The notes under the pieces were generated by a model. The model was given only the letters and a program-made list of their open reading frames with translations, did no database searches and had not been told where the DNA came from. The translations under genes and the position numbers were made by a program. A stretch of 9,598 nt of DNA, taken from the NCBI GenBank assembly GCA_965651135.1, contig CBFGRJ010000288.1, positions 1 to 9,598 of the forward strand, written 5' to 3'. Every line of letters begins with the position of its first letter. The first letter of the stretch is position 1. This DNA is from JAICQQ01 sp965651135. GTDB lineage: Bacteria; Myxococcota_A; Polyangia; Polyangiales; Polyangiaceae. Positions 1-5,318 of this stretch are shown here, piece after piece.

Positions 1-219
1 GACAAGTACCATCTCAACGAGACGTGGAACAACCTGGGGAACGTGTACTACAGGGACAACCGCATACAGAAGGCCAAGGGAGCTTGGGAGAAGGCGCTCA
101 CCTACGCGCCGCGCGACGAAGTCGCTCGCAGAAACCTGCGCGAGTTCATCTACGACAATGAGGCACTCTCGGACGAACTGCGAAAGCCGAGCCCTTTCGT
201 AGCGCGCCTACTGTTGTAG
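1..219 (+). CDS. TPR-repeat protein, C-terminal part (5' end outside window)
   Basis: Frame 1 is open from the first base to a TAG stop at 217-219 and gives the last 72 residues of a longer protein. Residues 9 to about 45 fit one tetratricopeptide unit: a helix around WNNLGNVYY, then AKGAWEKALTYAPRD, with the usual small and aromatic residues and the Ala-x-x-x-Trp/Tyr-x-x-Ala-Leu pattern. After it comes a charged helix and a short tail ending in ALLL-like residues (VARLLL). TPR units bind partner proteins, so this is probably a scaffold protein, but the repeat count, any signal peptide and any fused enzyme domain lie upstream. It is followed after about 35 bases by the broken kptA gene on the same strand. 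TPR assignment is good; function is unknown. Confidence 0.8.
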   Translation, partial: DKYHLNETWNNLGNVYYRDNRIQKAKGAWEKALTYAPRDEVARRNLREFIYDNEALSDELRKPSPFVARLLL

Positions 220-254
220 CCGTGGGGTGCGGAGCGCTTTGGGCAGAGAGAGAC

Positions 255-441
255 ATGGATGAGAGAGACCGCATGGATGAGAAGAGCCGAACAGCCGCTA
301 GCAAGTTTCTGAGCTACGTGCTCAGGCACGAGCCCGCGGCCGTGGGTATCGCGCTCGACGCTGCTGGTTGGGTCGCCGTCGATGTCCTGCTCGACGCATG
401 TGCTCAGCACGGGCGCCGGCTATCCCGGGCCGAGCTCCAGA
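255..441 (+). pseudogene. kptA: RNA 2'-phosphotransferase (Tpt1/KptA family), N-terminal remnant
   Basis: The frame from the ATG at 255 (or GTG at 222) carries the start of KptA/Tpt1: SKFLSYVLRHEP, then GIALDAAGW, then HGRRLSRAEL, closely matching the N-terminal winged-helix lobe of E. coli KptA as I remember it. The Arg-His of LRH, part of the Tpt1 active site, is present. After about position 441 the similarity stops: the same frame runs to 662 through low-information residues that are antisense to another coding relic. The whole C-terminal lobe that binds NAD+ is missing, so the product cannot be a working enzyme. The family removes a 2'-phosphate from RNA with NAD+, giving ADP-ribose 1'',2''-cyclic phosphate. 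Family call is firm; truncation is seen directly. Confidence 0.82.
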
Positions 442-818
442 TGGGTGCAGGGATCGAAATTGTACCAGCACCCACCGCGCGGGGCGTCTACGCCGAAGTA
501 GCGGTACTCGTGGTCGAGGGTTCCGGGCCCGCCTCATCTCATCGAGGTCACGGATCTGCGCGCCGATGCGCTTCTCCCAAGCGACGTAGCCATCCGTTGC
601 AGCAGCACCCGGCTCGGCTGCACTCGCGGCGGGTTCGAACGCGCCCCATAGAAGCTCCGTGAATTCCTGCGGCGAAAGAACATCGCGCACCCGCAGGTTG
701 TGGCCGGGCAGGCGCAGATTCGTGAGGTAGCTCGGAGCGTGCAGCGGCACTCCGATCGCTGCTTCAAGAGTTGTGTGATGGAGCAGTAGAGGTCGCTGTT
801 GGTCGCCATCTCAGCCAT
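420..818 (-). pseudogene. Decayed gene of unknown family, two frameshifts, 3' end lost
   Basis: Three minus-strand frames join into one sensible protein. From ATG 818 (or 809) it reads ATNSDLYCSITQLL; near 757-762 it must shift frame to continue EAAIGVPLHAPSYLTNLRLPG, then RVRDVLSPQEFTELLWGAFEP and YVAWEKRIGAQIRDLDEM; near 530-540 it shifts again to GTLDHEYRYFGVDAPRGG and WYNFDPCTHLEL. It then meets a stop at 420-422, inside the kptA remnant. I do not recognise the family; it looks like a soluble conserved hypothetical protein of about 150 residues or more. Its start overlaps the end of the NUDIX relic, so the two were probably one operon. Sequencing indels could explain the shifts, but not the loss of both convergent 3' ends at the kptA junction. 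Confidence 0.62.
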
Positions 819-1150
819 TGGCTGCCGCGGCTTCGAGCGCTTTCCGCACCAGCGCCCGCAGGTCTTCGCTCACCAACGGAACGTCGTCCACCTCAGCCGC
901 TCGCAGCCATCGCCGTTCCCACGTGCGCTCTGGAAGGTCGCCCAGGGTCGGCTCGCCGGAGGAGCGCACAAGGTAGTAGCGGACCCTGCTTCAGCCGGCG
1001 CTCGATCCCCTCTCCGAGGAAGTACTCGAGCTGCCCAAGCTCTCCCACAACGCTGGACTCCTCGCGTAGCTCTCGAAGAGCGGCTTCTTCCCAGGCCCTC
1101 ATGTCAGCCGGCATCACCCGGGCCGCAGCTGCTTGGCTAGCTACGGCCCG
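811..1150 (-). pseudogene. NUDIX hydrolase remnant, 5' truncated and frameshifted
   Basis: One minus-strand frame holds the second half of a NUDIX box, WEEAALRELREESSV, matching the EEAALREL-x-EE part of the consensus, with Ser where the consensus has Gly, followed by LEYFLGEGIERRLK. Near 985-995 the reading must shift by one base to go on as RVRYYLVRSSGEPTLGDLP, then ERRWLRAAEVDDVPL and a closing helix ALVRKALEAAAANG before the TGA at 811-813. That is the normal strand-loop-helix ending of NUDIX proteins. The upstream part, including the conserved GG and the N-terminal strands, is gone; the frame merges into the 3' end of the lipoprotein gene. NUDIX enzymes cleave nucleoside diphosphates linked to other groups; substrate cannot be told. 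The 5' limit is approximate. Confidence 0.7.
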
Positions 1151-1175
1151 TTTGCCGCTCCCCCTTCGATCAGCT

Positions 1176-2069
1176 TTACGGAGCTGCGCCGCCCGCGCCA
1201 CCCTCACCGCCGGCGCCGCCCTCGCCACCGCCGCTGGGAACCCAGGGGAGGTCGACAACGTTGCCATCCTCGTCGAGCCACGCGATGTCGGAGACGCAGA
1301 AGCTGTAGGGCCGCGTCTCACCCGGCGCCGTGACCATCTGGAATTGCAGCGAATGAATCCTGGTCGGATCGAAGGGGTACATTTCCTGCTCGTCCGTAGA
1401 AGAATCGCCGTCGAAATCGGCCCACTGAGGCAGCTTCAGATCGTCGAATTGAACAACGCGATCCGTCGCGTCCGCCTTCAGGTCGTTGGCGTCGCCACCG
1501 CTCACGCCACCGCTGTAGTCGACATACCCTTGGCTCTGGAACTCCACCTCTTTCGTATTCGCCAAGGTGATACCCATGCGCACGGGCGCCGAGGCGGACA
1601 CGCCGGAAATGCTGAAACGAACGGCCGCAACACCAGCGTCCGTGGCATCCCAACCCTCATCGCCACCCAGCTGGACACCGATGCCCGCACCCCAATTCGC
1701 ATACTGATTGACGCCGTCGTCGGAGTCGGCTCCCAGCCCTTGGAGGCACACCTGGTTCATGCCCTCCGTGGAGATGCAATGCGTGCTCACACCATCGCCG
1801 TACGAGTAGACACCGATGGCCGCAGGGATCTCCGCTTCCTCGGGCGCCAGGCCGTCGTTCCCGGTATTCGTACACTCCATGGTGCTACCAGTGGTGCCGG
1901 TGCCCGTGCTGGAGGTGCCACCCGTACCGGTGTTCGTCGCGTTGCTGTTCGTGTTGCTGGCGGTCGAAGAAGTATTCGTATTCGAAGGTTCGGATTTGTC
2001 GCCGCCGCAAGCGCCGAGCATGCCCAGACTGGTAAACGTCGCCAAAGCTGCAAATTTGATTCTTCTCAT
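1176..2069 (-). CDS. Lipoprotein with probable beta-sandwich (carbohydrate-binding-like) domain
   Basis: This is a 297-residue exported lipoprotein. Residues 1-20 are a signal peptide (RRIK, then hydrophobic) ending in the lipobox LGAC, with the lipidated cysteine at 21. Residues 22-64 are a Ser/Thr/Asn/Gly linker. Residues of about 80-272 look like a galactose-binding or CBM11-like beta-sandwich: IGVYSYGDG, a Trp-Asp core (GWDATDAGVAAVRFSISG), a strand pair around VRMGITLA, then IHSLQFQMV and YSFCVSDIAWL, the usual last strands of such modules. Cys 66, 98, 108 and 258 could pair. The protein ends in a Gly-rich tail, GGGEGGAGGEGGAGGAAP. I chose ATG 2069 because GAGGAG lies 7 bases upstream; an in-frame TTG at 2084 overlaps that site. 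It lies 187 bases downstream of the GH8-like gene on the same strand, suggesting joint action on a glycan. The fold is inferred; the ligand is unknown. Confidence 0.85.
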   Translation of the reverse strand: MRRIKFAALATFTSLGMLGACGGDKSEPSNTNTSSTASNTNSNATNTGTGGTSSTGTGTTGSTMECTNTGNDGLAPEEAEIPAAIGVYSYGDGVSTHCISTEGMNQVCLQGLGADSDDGVNQYANWGAGIGVQLGGDEGWDATDAGVAAVRFSISGVSASAPVRMGITLANTKEVEFQSQGYVDYSGGVSGGDANDLKADATDRVVQFDDLKLPQWADFDGDSSTDEQEMYPFDPTRIHSLQFQMVTAPGETRPYSFCVSDIAWLDEDGNVVDLPWVPSGGGEGGAGGEGGAGGAAP

Positions 2070-2187
2070 GTGAAAGCTCCTCAAGCCGGAGGGGGTCTAA
2101 CACCTCGCCGTTTCGGCTGCCAGCTTCTCTTGACCAACCTAGGCCGCGCGTTCGACTTCGACCGATTCCCAAAGTGAGAGCTTTCAC
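2070..2187 (-). promoter_or_regulatory. Leader that can pair with the lipoprotein's own ribosome binding site
   Basis: In the minus-strand transcript GTGAAAGCTC (2187-2178) is perfectly complementary to GAGCTTTCAC (2079-2070), which holds the end of the Shine-Dalgarno GAGGAG and touches the ATG at 2069. The loop between them is 98 bases. A second local option is CCTC about 6 bases upstream of GAGG, which would also cover the ribosome binding site. The upstream copy is itself a near-palindrome (GTGAAAGCTCTCAC), so it could instead be a protein operator. Pairing is seen; a regulatory role is inferred. Confidence 0.35.
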
Positions 2188-2245
2188 CGCCAAAGGCAGC
2201 TGGGAATCGTTTTCGAAGCTCGGACTGACGTCTTGCGTCAAGCCC

Positions 2246-2266
2246 TGGGCTCCGTTTCAGAGCCCA
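2246..2266 (-). terminator. Hairpin around the stop codon of the GH8-like gene
   Basis: TGGGCTC and GAGCCCA form a perfect 7-bp stem with a 7-base loop that contains the TGA stop (2257-2259). No T-run follows on the minus strand, so it is not a classic intrinsic terminator. It may slow or end transcription between the GH8-like gene and the downstream lipoprotein gene, or protect the 3' end of the message. Confidence 0.35.
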
Positions 2267-3516
2267 AACGGCTGCAAGTGACCGCTCACAGCGAGCCAAC
2301 AGACCAGATACAGCATTCCCTGGTAATAGCGATCGGTGCCTTCTGGAATGGGTTCATCCACCAGCGCCTGGAGGAACACGTCATGGTCCGCGTTCTCGCT
2401 GGTGGCCGCTGCCGTTGCGACTAATGCCAAGTGGGCCGGAGTATTCTTGGTACCACGAACATCCCCGTTCAAATAATACGACGAGACGTACTCCGACTCG
2501 GCGCTTCGCTCGAGGAAAAATTCGAGAAGTAGGCCGTTCGCTTCGCTGATCGCTGCGCGCTCGTCGAACCAGGAGAAATCGAGCCAACGGTTCAGCAACG
2601 TTCGGGCGGTGAGCTCATCGTAGTAGTCGATGATGGGCGCGGGCGACCCTTCTGCCGTGATTTGAGCCGGAATGAGCCCCGTGTCTTCCAGGAAAGCCAG
2701 CTCCATCAGGTCGCGGCTGTTCCGCGCCGCACGAAGCCAGAAGCGCGCATCTTCGGAACGCCAGCTCGCCCAGTATTCGTAGAAAGCGGGCATCAAGTAG
2801 TCCGGCTTCAAGTACTCGTCGTCGCCCGCGCTGCTGGTCTTGCGGGGCAACGCCGAAGAGATATCGAACAAGTTCTGCACGTTGTCGATGATGCCGTTGT
2901 TGCGCTCCTCGGTGAGCACCATCGCATCGACGACCTGGTTGGCATCCTTCGCATAGTCGTGCGTGCCCTCGCCTCCCCATACGGCTTCGGCCATGAACAG
3001 GGCGGTGGCAATGACGGTCGTGGCATCGGTTGCTCCCACTCCGGTACATTCGGTCCCCTGGGTACTGCACCGCCAGCTGAGAATACCTTCGCGCGGGGGT
3101 TCGGTTTCGAGCATGTGTCGCTTCGCCCAGGTCCAGAGCTTGTCGAAGATCTCCTGCTCGTCGAGCTGCACGGTCACCAGCATCCCATAGCCAATCGAGT
3201 CCGTGCGCACGTCCCCCATCTTGACGTTTTCTACGTATGCAGCGTCGTCACCGTCCACACGGTAGACAGCCTCGTTGTCATAGTCTCCAAAGAAGAGCTG
3301 CTCGAAAGCGCTGCGAATCGCGGCCTGCGACTCACTCTCGGGCACCCCCAAGCGTGGGCCGAGCACATCGCCCGGGTTGGTCGGGACTTCGGTCGAGCTC
3401 TCGTCAGAACGAGATCCCACGATATCGGTCGTCTGACCGCAACCGGCGAGGGCAATCAGCAAGACCAACGAAGCGCACGGCCGCATGGTGCATGAGCATA
3501 GCGCCGAACGCGCCAC
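2257..3516 (-). CDS. GH8-family lipoprotein, Rex-type exo-oligoxylanase relative, probably catalytically altered
   Basis: This 419-residue protein has a lipoprotein signal (LIALAGC, Cys 26) and a complete glycoside hydrolase family 8 fold. Recognisable blocks: EQLFFGD (72-78), DVRTDSIGYGM (102-112), VQLDEQEIFDKLWTWAKRHM (116-135), ATDATTVIATALF (162-174), YLMPAFYEYW (240-249), DTGLIP (278-283), LDFSWF (312-317) and RYYQGMLYLVCWLAVSG (396-412). They follow Bacillus halodurans Rex, the reducing-end xylose-releasing exo-oligoxylanase, block by block from memory. The acid, Glu in TEGMSYGM, is Asp 106 here; the DGEEYF block became DATTVI; the base Asp before SYR aligns with Leu 302. It may therefore bind rather than cut xylan-like glycans. 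GTG 3516 was chosen because AAGGAG lies 8 bases upstream; ATG 3486 would also leave a signal peptide. The next gene downstream is a lipoprotein with a binding-like domain. Confidence 0.87.
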   Translation of the reverse strand: MARSALCSCTMRPCASLVLLIALAGCGQTTDIVGSRSDESSTEVPTNPGDVLGPRLGVPESESQAAIRSAFEQLFFGDYDNEAVYRVDGDDAAYVENVKMGDVRTDSIGYGMLVTVQLDEQEIFDKLWTWAKRHMLETEPPREGILSWRCSTQGTECTGVGATDATTVIATALFMAEAVWGGEGTHDYAKDANQVVDAMVLTEERNNGIIDNVQNLFDISSALPRKTSSAGDDEYLKPDYLMPAFYEYWASWRSEDARFWLRAARNSRDLMELAFLEDTGLIPAQITAEGSPAPIIDYYDELTARTLLNRWLDFSWFDERAAISEANGLLLEFFLERSAESEYVSSYYLNGDVRGTKNTPAHLALVATAAATSENADHDVFLQALVDEPIPEGTDRYYQGMLYLVCWLAVSGHLQPFGL

Positions 3517-3536
3517 GGAACCGTCTCCTTGTCGGG

Positions 3537-3553
3537 ACCCTCGCGGCGAGGGT
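3537..3553 (-). promoter_or_regulatory. Perfect hairpin next to the GH8-like gene's ribosome binding site
   Basis: ACCCTCG and CGAGGGT are perfect 7-bp arms around a 3-base loop. The element ends 6 bases before the AAGGAG (3530-3525) that serves GTG 3516. It could be a leader hairpin in the mRNA or a compact operator. No promoter boxes are convincing upstream. Confidence 0.35.
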
Positions 3554-3849
3554 GCGAACAGTGAAAATCAGTAGCGCGGGAATAATCCGATGCTGGATGC
3601 ATTCGCGCATTCCGAGGCGGTAGGTTTTGCTGATCACAGACACCTCGGGTGGGAATGGGTAGCACCCCGATTGTCCTCTTCGGAGGAAGGAGAAGTCGCT
3701 CGTGCGCGGTGAGGGTTTTCCCGAGTCCATTGTCGATCACGTCAGTTGCAGGGCGAAAAGTTCACCACGACTTGGCCGAGCAGTTGCGGCCTCGAAGCGT
3801 GCTGGAGCAGATCGGCAAATGGCCGTTGCACAGCGACGTCTCCGTTAGC

Positions 3850-3888
3850 GGGGGGGGCCGCCCAGGGCGCGGGGGGCGCCCAGGCGGG
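3850..3888 (+). other. G-rich block with G-quadruplex and hairpin potential
   Basis: A run of eight G (3850-3857) is followed by GGG (3865-3867), six G (3871-3876) and GGG (3886-3888). Splitting the first run gives four G-tracts with short loops of 1-2, 7 and 3 bases, a canonical quadruplex pattern. The same bases also form GGGCGC/GCGCCC with a five-G loop (3865-3881). Two near copies of GGGGGG-C-GCCCAGG suggest a local duplication. Confidence 0.5.
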
Positions 3889-4033
3889 CGGCTTTGTCGC
3901 CAGCAGACTCTTGGAGACGCGCGACACGCTCGCGCGGGAAGACTCGGAGCGAGCGCGTATACCCTCGGGCGCGCCCAGACTGTCGTCTATGAAAATGCAA
4001 CTGTATCCATCGGGCTCATGATAGCAGCAGCGC

Positions 4034-4192
4034 ATGGGCTTCAGCGCCAAGGGTAGCGAGGTGTTGGGCGCCGTCGAGGTCACTCACCCGGGGCGGGTAT
4101 GGCGCAATAAGTCCCTGAGCGACGAGGCGAAAGCGCAGGCCAGCTGCTGGTTCGTCGGACTCATGCTGTACCAACCGCCCAAGGAAGACTGA
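4034..4192 (+). CDS. Small ORF of 52 residues, or 3' end of a decayed gene
   Basis: The frame from ATG 4034 reads MGFSAKGSEVLGAVEVTHPG, then RVWRNKSLSDEAKAQASCWF and VGLMLYQPPKED, ending at TGA 4190-4192. About 85% of third positions are G or C and about 63% of first positions are purines, which favours plus-strand coding over the antisense frame sharing the same wobble column. There is no Shine-Dalgarno before the ATG, and the same frame upstream is blocked by two adjacent stops at 4019-4024 beyond which coding-like composition continues back to 3746. It may thus be a true small protein or the surviving end of a broken gene. It lies 67 bases before the PAP2 gene on the same strand. No family is recognised. 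Confidence 0.33.
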   Translation: MGFSAKGSEVLGAVEVTHPGRVWRNKSLSDEAKAQASCWFVGLMLYQPPKED

Positions 4193-4259
4193 GGCGCTCT
4201 GGCACACCGATTTTGCCTTCGACGCGCCAGGGACTTGAGGGTAGTGGTCATCGTGGACC

Positions 4260-5318
4260 ATGCGCGCCTTTCTCGGCCCCGCTGTTCTGATGGCTGCCCT
4301 GACGGGGGCTCGCGTGAGCCATCCACATCCCGCCACTGACGCCCCGAGCGCTTCCCAGGCACCAGCCACCGAGGCCCAGCAAACCGACGCCGACCTGGTC
4401 GGGGAACTGTTGCGAGGTGATGAGCACGCGGACGATCTTGCTTGGCTCTACTCGAACGCGGACGAATACACGCCCACCGACATCGCGGGCACGCCGATTC
4501 CCGCACCCGAGCTGCCCGGACCCGGCCGCGGCTCCCCACGCACGTGGAACCCGAGCTGGCGCAAGTTTGACACCGGCAACTACGTGCTCACGGGCGTGGG
4601 CTTCGGCGTGAGCGGGCTGTCGTCGGTCATCCCGCCAGCGCCGGGTCGGTGGCAGGGTCGCAACACGCTGGACGAATGGGGGCGGGAACACCTCGGCATC
4701 GACGATTATGATCAGGGGCGCTGGGCTCAAGATACGAGCGACGTACTCCTGTCGGTGAACGTCGCGTTCCCCTTGATCGTGGATGCGTTGATCCTGGCCC
4801 ATTGGTATCGACAGAGCCCGATCGTCGGCACGCAGATCGCGCTCATCACCTTGGAAGCGATTGCCGTCTCCACCTTGGCACAAGGCCCGACCGCCGGCTT
4901 TGCCAGTCGCGAGCGCCCCTACGGACGAGACTGTGGCAAGACCATTCCCTCCGATCTGAACGACTGCGCGGAGCGCAAGCGCTACCGCAGCTATTTCAGC
5001 GGGCATACCTCCACCGCCTTCGCTGCGGCGGGCGCGACTTGCTCGCACCACATTCAGCACCAGCTCTTCGGTAGCACAACCGCAGATGCCGTTACGTGCG
5101 GCGTCGCAGTCACCAGCGCAGCTACCGTGGGCCTGATGCGAATCATCGGGCGCCAGCACTACGTGACCGATGTGTTGAGCGGAGCTTTCGTAGGCGCGTT
5201 GAGCGGCCTGGGGGTTCCCTGGCTGTTGCACTACGCCGACTTCGCCAGCAATGGGGCTAGCTTGAGTTTGACGGTGGTGCCTAGTGCCCAAGGCCTTTCG
5301 GTGGGAGGTGCGTTCTGA
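4260..5318 (+). CDS. PAP2-type membrane phosphatase with exported N-terminal extension
   Basis: This 352-residue protein belongs to the PAP2/type 2 phosphatidic acid phosphatase superfamily, which removes phosphate from lipid phosphates such as phosphatidic acid, lipid A or undecaprenyl diphosphate on the outer face of the membrane. Motif 1 is RERPYG (217-222), motif 2 YFSGHTS (245-251) with His 249, motif 3 R294-x5-H300-x3-D304. The Lys usually seven residues before the motif 1 Arg is Ala 212. Residues 1 to about 20 look like a signal sequence; 25-100 are a Pro/Ala-rich, acidic extension; hydrophobic segments lie near 108-122, 163-180, 188-207, 253-262, 278-292 and 303-325. ATG 4260 is the first start after an in-frame stop (4242-4244); its ribosome binding site is weak. 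The next gene overlaps its stop codon. Family call is firm; the substrate is unknown. Confidence 0.88.
   Translation: MRAFLGPAVLMAALTGARVSHPHPATDAPSASQAPATEAQQTDADLVGELLRGDEHADDLAWLYSNADEYTPTDIAGTPIPAPELPGPGRGSPRTWNPSWRKFDTGNYVLTGVGFGVSGLSSVIPPAPGRWQGRNTLDEWGREHLGIDDYDQGRWAQDTSDVLLSVNVAFPLIVDALILAHWYRQSPIVGTQIALITLEAIAVSTLAQGPTAGFASRERPYGRDCGKTIPSDLNDCAERKRYRSYFSGHTSTAFAAAGATCSHHIQHQLFGSTTADAVTCGVAVTSAATVGLMRIIGRQHYVTDVLSGAFVGALSGLGVPWLLHYADFASNGASLSLTVVPSAQGLSVGGAF
5304..5308 (+). promoter_or_regulatory. Shine-Dalgarno GGAGG that points to a CTG start
   Basis: GGAGG lies inside the last codons of the PAP2 gene, 6 bases before CTG 5315. No ATG, GTG or TTG in the downstream frame lies at a usable distance; the first ATG in that frame (5345) is 36 bases away and has no such site. 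The CTG overlaps the PAP2 stop as CTGA. Confidence 0.5.

Larger units (their letters stand above)
3517..4259. other. Long stretch without a secure gene
   Basis: These 743 bases separate the GH8-like gene (leaving leftward) from the PAP2 gene (leaving rightward), so promoters for both probably lie here, though I cannot point to convincing boxes. Contents I can support are the hairpin at 3537-3553, a G-rich block at 3850-3888, and a frame at 3746-4192 (+) with strong G/C preference at third positions but two adjacent stops (TGA TAG, 4019-4024), whose last part is the small ORF at 4034-4192. An antisense frame at 3742-4083 shares the same wobble column, so composition alone does not settle the strand. 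No protein family is recognised in any frame. Confidence 0.5.

Noticed and set aside
628..647. tRNA T-arm-like GGGTTCGAACGC
   Set aside because: No acceptor stem, D-arm or anticodon arm can be drawn around it, and it lies inside the decayed minus-strand coding relic.
1180..1235. Short GC-rich repeat that might be a mobile or CRISPR-like array
   Set aside because: It is simply the codons of the Gly-rich C-terminal tail of the lipoprotein; there are no spacers and no regular unit length.
771..2177. 468-residue plus-strand open frame
   Set aside because: It is antisense to the lipoprotein at 1176-2069 and the NUDIX relic. Its residues are Arg/Ala-rich without domains, while the minus frame has a signal peptide, ribosome binding site and fold-like pattern.
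2662..3495. 277-residue plus-strand open frame
   Set aside because: It is the antisense of the GH8-like gene, which has clear family motifs; open antisense frames are common at high GC.
3742..4083. 113-residue minus-strand frame rich in Ala/Pro/Trp
   Set aside because: It shares the wobble column with the plus frame, has no ribosome binding site and no recognised domain, and first-position bias in the adjoining 4034-4192 part favours the plus strand. It is kept only as an alternative.
4248..5291. 347-residue minus-strand open frame
   Set aside because: It mirrors the PAP2 gene, whose plus-strand motifs 1-3 are unmistakable.
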